64,000 bases of DNA from Pontibacter korlensis (GCF_000973725.1 NZ_CP009621.1:868001-932000); one strand, 5' to 3'; shown: positions 6,799-16,714, numbered from the stretch's first letter. A program made the numbers and translations. Notes: generated by a model from the letters alone, not told the origin.

Positions 6799-9480
6799 AT
6801 GCTAAAACTTTACTTTAACCTATTCAATTCATTCAGAATCTTCTCCATACTACTTCTTTTATCTGCACCTGTTTTTGCTCAGAACACGACTCAGGTTTTC
6901 TTTGAGCAATTCTCCGGAAATTCTTTCCCTAACGGATGGAAATCGATTAGCGATAGTGATACAAAGAGTGCTAGTGGTTATGAATGGCAGGTAGTACAAG
7001 GAGTAAATTCAAGAGAAGGCCAACCTCAGCAATCTGCCATGAATATTGAGAAGAAGAATCCGTCAGATGTTAAAAACATCAATGTTTGGGCTTTCACACC
7101 TGCCATAACTATGTACCCAGATGTCATTTATACCATTAGCTTTTACCATCAGAATAAGGCAAGTGGAACTGCATCATTCGAACTAGCTATCAATACTGCA
7201 CAAGATTACTCTAATGCTACTATCATTGCCTCTGAGCCTTTGATTGACAAGAGCAGATGGGAAGAACATGAATATATAGTTACAGTAAATACTGAAGGGC
7301 AGTACTACCTAGGTATTGGCATTAAGCAGTTGAGCAATGACATAGATTTAAGCATAGACGAGATAAGAGTAACCGCTTCCAGCGGACCGTTAGAAGGCAC
7401 CTACAATGTTGGTTTAGATGGCGATTTTGTAAAGCCTGAGATAGCCATCAGACATTTAGGAATAAGGGGTATATCTGGCGAAGTTATTTTTAATCACACA
7501 AACCCCACCTACTATATAGAAGACGGTAAAAAATTAACTATTGACTCATTCACGGGAGCTGGAAACTGGCCAGTTACATTTAAGTCTGCTACTCCAGGAT
7601 CTGCCACTATTAAGGGTTCATCGGACAAAGAATCCCTCATATACCTGAACATGGTTGACAACATTCACTTCAGCGGATTTAAGATTCACAATAGCAGTGC
7701 TAAAACACCATGGGGAATAGCAATGGATAAGTCGAACAACTGCTCTGTAAGCGGGTGTACTATTTCGGCTGGTACAGAAACCGGCAACACCGGAGCCAGA
7801 GGTATAACCATCAACAGCGGCAGCAACATTAGGATCATCAACAACATGATTCATAGTATTCTGGGCACTGGAATAGACATAAGCAGCAGCATAACGGACA
7901 GTGGACTGGACAACCTTTATGGTGTTGTAATAGATGAAGGCGAAAACCACAAGCTTTATAACAACTCCATATCTATGACAGGCCAAAGATCAGTAACAGG
8001 GTCTGTCGCTGCTGCCTTGGCTGTGGCCTCAGGTACTACCGGTCTTGATGTACGAAATAACATCTTGGTCAACACACAAACAGCAAGCTCAGGAGCTTTA
8101 AGAACAACAAATTATGCTGTCTATTCTCTTGCTGACAGAGCTGCATTCAGCAACATAAACTACAATTTGTATTTTGTTGCTTCTTCCTCTACATCCACAG
8201 TTAATAGCCTAGGCTTTATACAAAACACCAACGCAGCAAGTTTGGCAGACTGGAAAGCAGCTACATTAATGGACGGCAGTTCTATGTTTGGGGAACCAGC
8301 ATTTACTTCTAACACAAACTTAGCCATCAACCCATCAAGTCCGCGTAGTTGGTTTACAAATGGTACGGGAGTACAGATAGCTGCCGTACCTAAAGATATG
8401 CTAGATGTTAACAGAAGCATAAGTGTGGCAACAGGCGGCGTGGACATGGGCGCATTGGAGTTTATACCTACCGCCACAGCACCGGATATGGCGGTGAGTG
8501 GTGAAAGAGCGGCGGGTAAAAGGCAGGTTTTCTATTTTGCTGGCCGTGAGATGGCTGCCGTTACTTGGTCCCCTACCGCTACAAACATCCCCTCTAATTT
8601 CGCCATTAAGTATAAACCGGGGCAGTTTTTAAACAGCTATCCAATTGAGCACATGAACAGCTCTATGGAGATTCTTAACGGAGAGCAAAACAATGTTGCT
8701 ACCTATTCTTATGATTTTGAGATGTACTATGATGAAGCTCTTTTGGGTAACCTTCAGGAGAACTCCTTAAATTTTACATTATCACAAAAAGATACTCCTG
8801 ACTCAGAATGGGTGAGTCACAACGACATCGAGTATAACTTTGATGACAATAAGCTGATTAAAAGCAATGTAGAATCGGCTGCTCATTTTGTAGGCTCAGA
8901 TTATAACCAACCAATGGGCACTCTTCCTGTAACCATCAAATCCTTCACAGCCAAAAGAAGTGGAATGTACACTATCGTAAACTGGGAAACAGGTATGGAG
9001 CTTAATAACAAAGGCTTTGAGATACAAACATCAACAGATGGTCACACCTTTACTGCACTAGACTTTGTGGAAGCTAAGAGCAGCAACAGTGCTCAAGGTA
9101 ATAAGTACTCCTACACCGACATTCGCAATGGCAAAGCAGGAGTTATCTATTACAGACTAAAGCAAATAGACACCGACGGTACCTTTGAGTTGTTCGGCCC
9201 TAAAGCTGTAGATTTTGGTAAAGCCGGCATAAGTATGGTAGCATCCCCAAACCCATTTTCTTCCGAAATAGAACTGTCCATAGAAGCCGCTTCCAGCGAT
9301 GCGTTATTGATCACAGTAGTGAACACAACGGGAAAAGAGGTTTTCAGAGAAAATGTACCGGTACAAAAGGGATTAAATAAGAAACGCTTACAGGCGCCCT
9401 CTTATTTACCTGCCGGCCTGTATGTTCTTTCGGCTATATGGAACGATCAGACACAAAGGGTAAAGCTAGTTAAGGAATAG
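6799..9480 (+). CDS. Secreted right-handed beta-helix protein with T9SS C-terminal sorting domain
   Basis: 893 residues. An N-terminal signal peptide (hydrophobic ...ILLLLSAPVFAQ) is followed by a choice-of-anchor J-like jelly-roll (about 30-190; SFPNGWKSIS, WAFTPAITM, DEIRV). Next comes a parallel beta-helix (about 230-480) with Asn-rich rungs such as NIRIINNMIHSI, HKLYNNSIS and LDVRNNILVN. A linker region carrying FTAKRSGMYTIVNWET follows, then a type A T9SS sorting domain (PNPFSSEIELSIE ... GLYVLSAIWN...KLVKE). It should cross the outer membrane by type IX secretion and be anchored or released. Beta-helix folds often bind or cleave polysaccharides, but no catalytic motif can be assigned. 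Codon use looks more AT-rich than neighbours. Single-gene unit. Confidence 0.85.
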   Translation: MLKLYFNLFNSFRIFSILLLLSAPVFAQNTTQVFFEQFSGNSFPNGWKSISDSDTKSASGYEWQVVQGVNSREGQPQQSAMNIEKKNPSDVKNINVWAFTPAITMYPDVIYTISFYHQNKASGTASFELAINTAQDYSNATIIASEPLIDKSRWEEHEYIVTVNTEGQYYLGIGIKQLSNDIDLSIDEIRVTASSGPLEGTYNVGLDGDFVKPEIAIRHLGIRGISGEVIFNHTNPTYYIEDGKKLTIDSFTGAGNWPVTFKSATPGSATIKGSSDKESLIYLNMVDNIHFSGFKIHNSSAKTPWGIAMDKSNNCSVSGCTISAGTETGNTGARGITINSGSNIRIINNMIHSILGTGIDISSSITDSGLDNLYGVVIDEGENHKLYNNSISMTGQRSVTGSVAAALAVASGTTGLDVRNNILVNTQTASSGALRTTNYAVYSLADRAAFSNINYNLYFVASSSTSTVNSLGFIQNTNAASLADWKAATLMDGSSMFGEPAFTSNTNLAINPSSPRSWFTNGTGVQIAAVPKDMLDVNRSISVATGGVDMGALEFIPTATAPDMAVSGERAAGKRQVFYFAGREMAAVTWSPTATNIPSNFAIKYKPGQFLNSYPIEHMNSSMEILNGEQNNVATYSYDFEMYYDEALLGNLQENSLNFTLSQKDTPDSEWVSHNDIEYNFDDNKLIKSNVESAAHFVGSDYNQPMGTLPVTIKSFTAKRSGMYTIVNWETGMELNNKGFEIQTSTDGHTFTALDFVEAKSSNSAQGNKYSYTDIRNGKAGVIYYRLKQIDTDGTFELFGPKAVDFGKAGISMVASPNPFSSEIELSIEAASSDALLITVVNTTGKEVFRENVPVQKGLNKKRLQAPSYLPAGLYVLSAIWNDQTQRVKLVKE

Positions 9481-9590
9481 CCGGGCAGGTGCAGGTACTT
9501 ATAATTTTATGCGCTTCTTTATGAACACTTACTATGAGGTGAATTAGTATGACGGGAGCTTACTGTACATTACAGCACCCGTTCTTACTC

Positions 9591-9641
9591 ATAGCAAACA
9601 GAAAAGGCTATCTTATATAAGATGCCTTTTCTGTTTGCTAT
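9591..9641. terminator. Bidirectional hairpin terminator
   Basis: A long near-perfect palindrome (arms ATAGCAAACAGAAAAGGC and complement) between a plus-strand and a minus-strand gene end. The AACAGAAAAGGC arm recurs in the terminator at 10688-10728. Confidence 0.85.
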
Positions 9642-9687
9642 AATCACTGTGGGCTCGTCTGCATGACCACTACAATGCCAAATCATC

Positions 9688-10050
9688 TTACTCTCCCTCC
9701 TGCACCCACTTCATGGCCTGTTCCCGCTCAGCAAGATCAAAGTAGCGCACACCTTTCTTCTTCACTGGGCTGATAAGCTTTGCCGCCCACTCCTGCCATT
9801 TCTTCTCTCCTACCATGGCGACACGGCCGTAATCAAGGCCATGAATCACATCGAACATACCATTCTCAATAGCTGCAACAGGCTGCACCCAGTCCACGTT
9901 CACCATCTCATAAAACAAGTGTGCCTCCTTATAGCGCTGCATCAGGTCGCGGAGCAAGTTCCTGTATTGGTCAAAGTCATCTACAGTCAATTCATCGCTT
10001 ATCCGCACCGCTAACATATTATTGCGTGTCTCAGGCAAAATTTCTATCAT
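9688..10050 (-). CDS. SpoIIAA-like (STAS-type) protein
   Basis: 120 residues matching the SpoIIAA-like family PF11964: opening MIEILPETRNNMLAVRISDELTVDDFDQYRNLL, a central LFYEMVNVDW strand, and a closing region rich in aromatic and charged residues (KGVRYFDLAEREQAMKWVQ). Proteins of this family are small cytosolic alpha/beta proteins with a STAS-like fold, once linked to lipid binding. No phosphorylatable anti-sigma-antagonist Ser motif is obvious, so a classic SpoIIAA role should not be assumed. It faces the beta-helix gene convergently across a shared terminator. Confidence 0.75.
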   Translation of the reverse strand: MIEILPETRNNMLAVRISDELTVDDFDQYRNLLRDLMQRYKEAHLFYEMVNVDWVQPVAAIENGMFDVIHGLDYGRVAMVGEKKWQEWAAKLISPVKKKGVRYFDLAEREQAMKWVQEGE

Positions 10051-10267
10051 AATGTTGCTTCTTTTCCGTTAATATTAACAATACTGTGCTTCTAGTATGG
10101 TGTTTGCATCTCCAACAGAATCCTTCACCGTTTACCTTCTACAACAGTTGCAATTTCGGCCTGGCTTACGTAAGTACTTTTATAGAAACGATTTCCGCTT
10201 CTACCTGTTTACCATCGGGTGCGCACACACCCTAATAATGAGCACATAGCTCTACAAACCCTTATTT

Positions 10268-10675
10268 ATGAGATCACTCTTTACCACCATCGCCATATTT
10301 ATACTTTGCTCCTTCTCTAGCTTTGCTCCTAAAGAGCAGCAGACAGCCTATTCTATTGTTGGAAGCTGGAGGCTGGTAGACATGCAAATTGGTGATGACA
10401 AAGAGGCAAAAGAGAAAAGCGACATTGAGAACACTCTGCACCAAAGTACCATGCGGCTTGTGTTTGAGGAGTCTGGGCAGTTTAGAATGGAGCTGGATAC
10501 AGACGGCAGAGGCCTGAGCGGCGGCTACTACTACGATGCAGAAAGCCAAGTTCTCAGCATCCGCTACGGCACACATATAGATACCGCCCTGGTTACCTGG
10601 GACGGGAAAGACAGAATGATACACGCCACCCAAGATGGCACCACCACCACTACTATGGAGCGGGTGACAGAATAG
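10268..10675 (+). CDS. Exported lipocalin-like protein
   Basis: 135 residues with an N-terminal signal peptide (FTTIAIFILCSFSSFAPK) and then a compact beta-rich domain opening IVGSWRLVDMQIGD. The GSWRL motif and the following LVFEESGQFRMEL, GGYYYDAESQVLSIRY and MERVTE strands fit the lipocalin-like families that are abundant and mostly uncharacterised in Bacteroidota. No ligand can be inferred. Single-gene unit, convergent with the lactonase-like gene across a strong hairpin. Confidence 0.6.
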   Translation: MRSLFTTIAIFILCSFSSFAPKEQQTAYSIVGSWRLVDMQIGDDKEAKEKSDIENTLHQSTMRLVFEESGQFRMELDTDGRGLSGGYYYDAESQVLSIRYGTHIDTALVTWDGKDRMIHATQDGTTTTTMERVTE

Positions 10676-10687
10676 AATGACGCTCCT

Positions 10688-10728
10688 AAACAGAAAAGGC
10701 CAGCTGTTGTAGCTGGCCTTTTCTGTTT
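10688..10728. terminator. Bidirectional hairpin terminator
   Basis: An 18-bp stem (AAACAGAAAAGGCCAGCT with its complement) and a 5-nt loop, A-rich and T-rich at its ends. It serves the convergent genes ending at 10675 and 10741. Confidence 0.9.
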
Positions 10729-10740
10729 AAAAGTATACTT

Positions 10741-11946
10741 TTATTTAAACACCAGGTTCACAGGCTTATGCACCTGCGCCTCATGGCCAGTAGCAGTCAG
10801 CTTACCTGTCGCTTTGTCCACTTTAAAGGTAGTGATATTATTAGAGCGCTCGTTCGCGATAAGCAGCACATTACCGGTAGGGTCTATGGTGAAATCGCGT
10901 GGCCAGTCGCCGCCGGTGCTTACGTGCTGCACAAGCGTTAGTTTGCCTGTGCCCTCTTCAATAGCATAGACCACTATGCTGTTATGGCCACGGTTAGAGC
11001 CATACAGAAACTTGCCATCCGGCGATACTTTAACAGCAGCAGGCTGATTGTTTTCTTTGAAATCAGCAGGCAGGGTTGGTAAAGTTTGAATTTCAGTGAA
11101 GGTGCCTTTTGCAGCATCGTAGGCAAGAGCCGTCATGGTAGAGTTTAACTCATGCAACAGGAATGCATACTCCCCGTTCGGGTGGAAGGCCAGGTGGCGC
11201 GGACCTGAGCCGGCCTCTGAAGCGTAGGCAACAAACGGATCGTTCTTCACCAGTTTTCCGTTCTCTACTTTGTAGCCAAATACTTTATCTGCACCCAGGT
11301 CTATAGCAAAGCTATACTTCCCGTCAGGCGACGGGGCTATATAGTGCGCGTGCGGCGCCTCCTGTCGTTGTTTGTTTAACCCGGTGCCTTTGTGCTGTAC
11401 CGAAGTTGCCTCTCCTAGTTTTCCATCTTCCAACACTGGCAAAGCAACTACGTTACCTCCCATGTAATTGGCTACCAACACAGTGTTGTCGAATAGGGAG
11501 ATATAGCATGGGGCACCTCCTTTAGATGATATCTTGTTCAGTAGCGTCAGGCTCTTATTTTCTTCTCCAACGGTAAAGGCACTTACAGCGCCGCTTTGCT
11601 CCCCTTCATATTCTGTTGTTTCATTTACAGCATATAAATGCTTGCCTGTATTATCCAAAGCTAAGTAAGAAGGATTTGCTCCGGCCTTGAAACCGCTTAC
11701 ACGCGTCAGTTCGCCTGTTTCTGAGTTCAGACTGTACAGGAAAATGCTTTCAGCATCCGGATCGGCATAGGTGCCTACATATACCAAGGCTGTATTCATA
11801 GTTTCAGGTTCTGAGGTTGTTGCAGTGGCTGTCTCCTGCTGCTCACCGGACGTGTTACATCCGGCTAAAGCCAATGAAAAAATAGTCAGGCCCAGCGCAG
11901 TTCTGCTTACCAGCTTTTGACGGATTAGGTTAGGGAGTTTTATCAT
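10741..11946 (-). CDS. Lactonase-family (6-phosphogluconolactonase-like) beta-propeller lipoprotein
   Basis: 401 residues. The signal peptide has a lipobox LALAGC (Cys30), so it is likely an SPII lipoprotein facing the periplasm or surface. The mature part is a seven-bladed propeller of the PF10282 lactonase family, with repeated blades such as LYAVNETTEYEG, APHAHYIAPSPDGKY, GSGPRHLAFHPNGEYAFLLHEL, AAVKVSPDGKFLYGSNRGHNSI and GDWPRDFTIDPTGNVLLIANE. The HAHY and PRHLAFHP motifs are characteristic. Family members are annotated as 6-phosphogluconolactonase (Pgl type), but an exported lipoprotein is unlikely to act in the cytosolic pentose phosphate pathway; its substrate is uncertain. Upstream, on its strand, TACCTTTA near 12008-12015 is a one-mismatch -7 box. 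Confidence 0.85.
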   Translation of the reverse strand: MIKLPNLIRQKLVSRTALGLTIFSLALAGCNTSGEQQETATATTSEPETMNTALVYVGTYADPDAESIFLYSLNSETGELTRVSGFKAGANPSYLALDNTGKHLYAVNETTEYEGEQSGAVSAFTVGEENKSLTLLNKISSKGGAPCYISLFDNTVLVANYMGGNVVALPVLEDGKLGEATSVQHKGTGLNKQRQEAPHAHYIAPSPDGKYSFAIDLGADKVFGYKVENGKLVKNDPFVAYASEAGSGPRHLAFHPNGEYAFLLHELNSTMTALAYDAAKGTFTEIQTLPTLPADFKENNQPAAVKVSPDGKFLYGSNRGHNSIVVYAIEEGTGKLTLVQHVSTGGDWPRDFTIDPTGNVLLIANERSNNITTFKVDKATGKLTATGHEAQVHKPVNLVFK

Positions 11947-12307
11947 AAGTCTTTTTAGATGATACCCTGTACGGGAAACATTGATCTGATCTTCTAAAAT
12001 GTAACGTTAAAGGTATGAAAACTGAGCATAAATCAACCTTAATTATATAGGCAAAGGATGATATTACATGTCCTCCCTATTATGGACTGCAGCCTTGCCA
12101 AATGTTGCTCAAAGCACTTTCCGATTAGCCAACAGAAGTATAAACTAACTTTTCGATTCTGTGATAAGGGTAAGATCACTTTTACTCGCTAATTGTACAT
12201 GAAACTTAGGATTTTACCACCTCACTTACCTGCCACGGCATTGCATGTTTAGCCGCAGATGTGTAATTTGCCACTTGCTTTACCCTTAACTAAATCAAAT
12301 CACCGCG
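11947..12307. other. Divergent intergenic region
   Basis: 360 bases between the divergent lactonase-like and HupE/UreJ-like genes. It should contain both promoters. Only a weak -7-like box (minus strand, about 12008-12015) was seen; there is no small gene or repeat. Confidence 0.4.
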
Positions 12308-12901
12308 GTGTCATCTGTCTTCTATACCTATATTGAACTGGGTTTTCATCATATTTTTGATTTTAAAGCCTACGATCACATGCTTTTCCTGCTGGCCTTG
12401 AGTGCCATTTATACTTTGCAGGACTGGAAGAAGGTACTTGCCCTGGTGACAAGTTTTACTATCGGGCACAGCATAACACTGGCGCTGGCTACCTTTAACA
12501 TCATCAAGTTCGATACAGCACTTATTGAGTTTCTGATACCAGTTACCATACTTTTTACCTGCATCACAAACTTCTTTAAGCTGAAGGGTGCTGCTACCAA
12601 ACAGAGAACCATACTGTCGCTGCACAACCTGATGGCTGTGTTTTTTGGCCTGATCCATGGCATGGGCTTTTCTAACTTCCTGCGCCAGATGCTGGGCCGC
12701 AACGGTAATATTTGGCAACAGCTGCTAGCCTTTAACATCGGCATCGAGCTCGGGCAGCTCCTTATTGTAGGTATACTTCTGGTAGCAGGATTCTTGATCA
12801 TGAACCTGTTCCGAGCCAAAAAACGCGACTGGATTATGGTGCTTTCCAGTGCAGCAGCAGGAATAGCATTGATATTGATGATGGAAACCAGTATATTTTA
12901 A
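12308..12901 (+). CDS. HupE/UreJ-like membrane protein
   Basis: 197 residues, hydrophobic, with about six transmembrane helices. Conserved features of the HupE/UreJ_2 family are visible: FHHIFDFKAYDHMLFLLALSAIYTLQDWKKVLALVTSFTIGHSITL near the N-terminus, HNLMAVFFGLIHGMGFSN and FNIGIELGQL. The histidines, DHMLF and GHS motifs suggest metal transport, as in family members linked to nickel hydrogenase or urease, but no hydrogenase or urease genes lie nearby, so the substrate is unknown. The start is taken as GTG at 12308, since no upstream ATG fits the first helix. The next gene begins 69 bp on, so co-transcription is possible. Confidence 0.8.
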   Translation: MSSVFYTYIELGFHHIFDFKAYDHMLFLLALSAIYTLQDWKKVLALVTSFTIGHSITLALATFNIIKFDTALIEFLIPVTILFTCITNFFKLKGAATKQRTILSLHNLMAVFFGLIHGMGFSNFLRQMLGRNGNIWQQLLAFNIGIELGQLLIVGILLVAGFLIMNLFRAKKRDWIMVLSSAAAGIALILMMETSIF

Positions 12902-12970
12902 TGTGCAGCCATCACACCATTATTACTTAATCTTTACTAAACGATACTAATCTACCCTAACCAAAACCGC

Positions 12971-15298
12971 ATGAGAAATATTTTAGCAGGTTTGGCCTTG
13001 GTTGGCTTAGTGGCAGGCCCTTTAGCGGTGCTGGCACAAGACACCAAGTTTGCCCAACTGGGGCAAGAGTTGCCAACCCCTAACACCTACCGTACTGCAT
13101 CGGGTGCTCCTGGCCACCAATACTGGCAGCAGCGCGCCGACTACAATATTCAGGTAGAACTAGATGACGAGAAGCAGGCTGTCACCGGCTCCGAAACCAT
13201 CACTTATACTAATAATTCGCCGGATGTACTGACGTACCTGTGGGTGCAACTGGATCAGAACATCTTTGAGCCAAACTCGATGAGCAACCTGACGGAGACG
13301 GCAGAGCTGAAGAAAGATGTATCGCTGCGTGCCGTAGAGTATATGACGCGCGAGAAGTTTGATGGCGGCTTTAAGATCAGCAAAGTAGCAGACCGTGGCG
13401 GAAAGGCGCTGAAGTATACCATCAACAACACGATGATGCGTATAGACCTGCCTTCACCACTGAAGCCCAACCAAAGCTTCACGTTCAACATCGACTGGAA
13501 GCACAATATCAACAACCAAAAAACGCTGGGCGGCCGTTCAGGCTACGAGTATTTCCCGGAGGATGATAACTACCTCTACGAAATGGCGCAGTGGTTCCCA
13601 CGCATGGCTGTTTACGACGACGTGAATGGTTGGCAGCACAAGCAGTTCCTGGGTAGTGGCGAGTTCGCCCTCCCGTTCGGCGACTATAAAGTAAGCATTA
13701 CTGTACCTGCCGACCATATTGTTGCTGCCACTGGCGAGCTTCAGAATGCCAGCCAGGTACTTTCTTCCACTCACCAGAAGCGTTGGGCGCAGGCTGCCAA
13801 GAGCGATAAGCCGGTGGTAATCGTAACGCAGGAAGAAGCTACTAAAGCTGAGAAAACCAAAGCGAAGAACAAGAAGACGTGGGTATACTCTGCTAAGGAG
13901 GTTCGCGACTTCGCCTGGGCCAGCTCCCGTAAGTTTATCTGGGATGCCATGAATGTAAAGGTGGCCGGCAAAAACGTGTTGGCAATGTCTTACTACCCTA
14001 AAGAGGCCAACCCGCTTTGGGGACAATATTCTACAGAGGCCGTTGCGCACACTTTAGAAGTGTACTCTAAGCACACCATCGACTATCCGTATCCTGTGGC
14101 AATTTCAGTACACGGTCCGGTAGGTGGTATGGAATACCCAATGCTTTCCTTCAACGGTTACCGCCCTGAGCCAGATGGCACATACTCTGACCGTATTAAG
14201 TATGGCTTGATTTCCGTGATCATCCACGAGGTGGGCCATAACTTCTTCCCGATGATCATCAACTCTGATGAGCGCCAGTGGACATGGATGGATGAAGGCC
14301 TGAACACTTTTATGCAGTACCTGGCAGAACAGGAGTGGGAGCGTAATTACCCATCTCGCCGTGGCGAGCCGCAAGACATTGTGGAGTACATGAAGAGCGC
14401 CAAAAATACGCAGGTGCCGATCATGACAAACTCTGAGTCGGTGCTGCAGTTTGGCAACAACGCCTACGGCAAGCCAGCCACTGCCCTGAATGTTTTACGT
14501 GAAACAGTAATGGGTCGTGAGCTGTTCGACTACGCCTTTAAAGAATACTCGAAGCGTTGGGCCTTTAAGCACCCGATGCCTGCTGACTTCTTCCGTACCA
14601 TGGAGGATGCCTCTGGCGTAGACCTTGACTGGTTCTGGAGAGGTTGGTTCTATACTACCGACCACACCGACATTGCCATGACGGATGTGAAGTGGTATAC
14701 GATCGACTCACAGGATCCGGCTTTTGTAAATGCACAGCTACGCGAGCAGCAGAACAAGGCACCTAAAACTCTGTCGCAGCAGCGCAACCTTACCGACATC
14801 AAGAAAACACGCGTAGAGCTGAGACCAGAACTGAACGACTTTTACAACAACTATGACCCTTTGGCTACCACTGCCGCTGATGAGCAGGCGTATCGCCAGT
14901 TCCTGACCCAGCTGACGCCAGAGCAGAAAGAGAAGCTGAACTCAGCCCTGAACTTCTACGAAGTTAGCTTTGAGAACTTGGGCGGTCTGGTTATGCCGCT
15001 AATCGTGCGTATGGCCTATGAGGATGGCTCTGAGGAAGTAGTAAACATTCCGTCAGAGATCTGGCGCTACAACAACGACCAAATCACTAAAGTGTTTATC
15101 ACTGAGAAACCGGTAGTAAGTTTCGAACTAGACCCATACCTGCAAACCGCAGACACGGACCTGTCGAACAATGCCTTCCCGCGCAAGGTAACGCCTTCTC
15201 GTTTCGAAATATTCAAGCAGCAGAACAGCCGCATGAACCCGATGCAGCGTGAGCGCGCAACCAGCGGAAATAGCAACTCTAACAACAGCGGGCAGTAG
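12971..15298 (+). CDS. M1-family zinc metallopeptidase, secreted
   Basis: 775 residues with a signal peptide (ILAGLALVGLVAGPLAVLAQ). The M1 (gluzincin) catalytic signature is complete: HEVGH at 419-423 and the third zinc ligand Glu442 in WMDEGLN, 19 residues after the second His. Upstream lies GPVGGMEYPMLSFNG, the GGMEYP version of the GxMEN exopeptidase motif, which binds the substrate N-terminus. The protein is therefore probably an exported aminopeptidase degrading peptides in the periplasm or medium. The N-terminal part is the usual beta-sandwich saddle; the C-terminal about 180 residues are Gln/Asn-rich and end in a disordered NSNSNNSGQ tail. Convergent with ndh across a shared terminator. 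Confidence 0.93.
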   Translation: MRNILAGLALVGLVAGPLAVLAQDTKFAQLGQELPTPNTYRTASGAPGHQYWQQRADYNIQVELDDEKQAVTGSETITYTNNSPDVLTYLWVQLDQNIFEPNSMSNLTETAELKKDVSLRAVEYMTREKFDGGFKISKVADRGGKALKYTINNTMMRIDLPSPLKPNQSFTFNIDWKHNINNQKTLGGRSGYEYFPEDDNYLYEMAQWFPRMAVYDDVNGWQHKQFLGSGEFALPFGDYKVSITVPADHIVAATGELQNASQVLSSTHQKRWAQAAKSDKPVVIVTQEEATKAEKTKAKNKKTWVYSAKEVRDFAWASSRKFIWDAMNVKVAGKNVLAMSYYPKEANPLWGQYSTEAVAHTLEVYSKHTIDYPYPVAISVHGPVGGMEYPMLSFNGYRPEPDGTYSDRIKYGLISVIIHEVGHNFFPMIINSDERQWTWMDEGLNTFMQYLAEQEWERNYPSRRGEPQDIVEYMKSAKNTQVPIMTNSESVLQFGNNAYGKPATALNVLRETVMGRELFDYAFKEYSKRWAFKHPMPADFFRTMEDASGVDLDWFWRGWFYTTDHTDIAMTDVKWYTIDSQDPAFVNAQLREQQNKAPKTLSQQRNLTDIKKTRVELRPELNDFYNNYDPLATTAADEQAYRQFLTQLTPEQKEKLNSALNFYEVSFENLGGLVMPLIVRMAYEDGSEEVVNIPSEIWRYNNDQITKVFITEKPVVSFELDPYLQTADTDLSNNAFPRKVTPSRFEIFKQQNSRMNPMQRERATSGNSNSNNSGQ

Positions 15299-15315
15299 TT
15301 TATACTTCAGCTATA

Positions 15316-15358
15316 AATAAAAAGCGCCTGCGGAGAATTTCTGCAGGCGCTTTTTATT
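15316..15358. terminator. Bidirectional hairpin terminator
   Basis: A 16-bp stem AATAAAAAGCGCCTGC with its complement and an 11-nt loop, between convergent gene ends at 15298 and 15368. Confidence 0.9.
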
Positions 15359-15367
15359 TGTATTAGT

Positions 15368-16714
15368 TTAGTCTCCACCGTACCTATCAATGAATTTACG
15401 TTTAGCCCTGTCGCCGCGCCGCACAAACGGACGGATGATAAGGCGTGTGCCGTTCTCGTAAGTGAAGAACTTGTAGATCCAGTTACTCAGCACCACCAGT
15501 TTATTACGGAAACCTACCAGTGCCATTACGTGCACAAACAGCCAGATAAACCAGGCAAAGAAGCCTCCGAAGTGCAGGTTGCCCGGCAAGTCGGCTACAG
15601 CCCGGTTACGCCCTATAATGGCTAGCGAACCTTTGTCGTTGTACTTAAAAGGCTCCAATGGCTCCTTACGAACAATGCGCTTCAAGTTCTTAGCCAGCAG
15701 TTTTCCTTGCTGTATGGCAGGCTGCGCCACCCCCGGATGCCCTTTCGGAAACTCAGGTGTCTTCATGAAAGCAATATCACCGATAGCGAAGATATTGTCG
15801 TAGCCCAGCACCTGGTTATAGTCATTAACCAGTATGCGCCCACGCTCCACTGATGTCTCTGGCAGACCATCAATAAGTGCTCCGGACACACCAGCAGCCC
15901 AAATCAGTGTATTCGTTCTGATTTGCTCGCCGCTCTTTAAGGTTACCAGCTCACCATCGTAAGAGTCTACCAGCGTGTTAAGCCGCATATCTACTCCTAA
16001 TTCCTTCAGGTATTTAAACGTTTTCTCGCTGGCCTTAGCCGACATAGGCGGCAGAACCCGGTCCATACCTTCCACCAGTATGATGTTCATCTGGCTAAAG
16101 TCTAGTCCAGGATAATCGGTTGGTAGTACGTGTGCCCTCATTTCAGCCAGTGCTCCGGCTAGTTCTACTCCCGTAGGTCCGCCGCCCACAATCACAAAGT
16201 TCATGAGCGTTTGGCGCATGGCGGGATCTTTGGTCATGTTGGCCTGTTCAAAGCACTGCAATACCTGGCTGCGCAGGTTCAGCGCTTCCGGTACCTGCTT
16301 CAGCGGGAAAGAGAACTTCTTGATCTGATCGTTGCCAAAGTAGTTCGGTTTTGTACCTGTGGCAATCACCAGATAATCATAACCAATTTCACCTATCAAT
16401 GTGGTAACAGTGCGGGCCTCAGGGTTGATGCCGGTTACCTTTACCAGCCGGAAGTGGAAGTCCGGGTAATCGTCGGAGCCAAACATTTTACGGAGTGGCT
16501 CAGCAATAGAGTCAGGTTCCAACCCGCCTGTTGCCACCTGGTACAGCAAGGGCCAGAAGCCATGGTAGTTCTGCTTATCAAACATAACCACCTGAAAATC
16601 CTTGCACGAAAGTTTTTTAGCAAGGTTTATACCTCCGAAGCCTCCGCCAATGATAACCACACGTGGTTTGGTGGTATCGGGTATATTAAGGGAGAGTTGT
16701 TCCGGTTCAAGCAT
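15368..16714 (-). CDS. ndh: Type II NADH:quinone oxidoreductase (NDH-2)
   Basis: 448 residues, the normal NDH-2 length. FAD-binding GGGFGG at 23-28 starts the first Rossmann fold; the NADH-binding motif is in FVIVGGGPTGVELAGALAEM (about 173-192). FAIGDIAFM with the following GVAQPAIQQGKLLAKNL matches the conserved NDH-2 FAD/quinone region. The C-terminus has a hydrophobic helix (FFAWFIWLFVHVMAL) and an amphipathic tail that fits monotopic membrane attachment. It oxidises NADH and reduces quinone without pumping protons, giving the cell an uncoupled alternative to complex I encoded 8 kb away. Confidence 0.9.
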   Translation of the reverse strand: MLEPEQLSLNIPDTTKPRVVIIGGGFGGINLAKKLSCKDFQVVMFDKQNYHGFWPLLYQVATGGLEPDSIAEPLRKMFGSDDYPDFHFRLVKVTGINPEARTVTTLIGEIGYDYLVIATGTKPNYFGNDQIKKFSFPLKQVPEALNLRSQVLQCFEQANMTKDPAMRQTLMNFVIVGGGPTGVELAGALAEMRAHVLPTDYPGLDFSQMNIILVEGMDRVLPPMSAKASEKTFKYLKELGVDMRLNTLVDSYDGELVTLKSGEQIRTNTLIWAAGVSGALIDGLPETSVERGRILVNDYNQVLGYDNIFAIGDIAFMKTPEFPKGHPGVAQPAIQQGKLLAKNLKRIVRKEPLEPFKYNDKGSLAIIGRNRAVADLPGNLHFGGFFAWFIWLFVHVMALVGFRNKLVVLSNWIYKFFTYENGTRLIIRPFVRRGDRAKRKFIDRYGGD

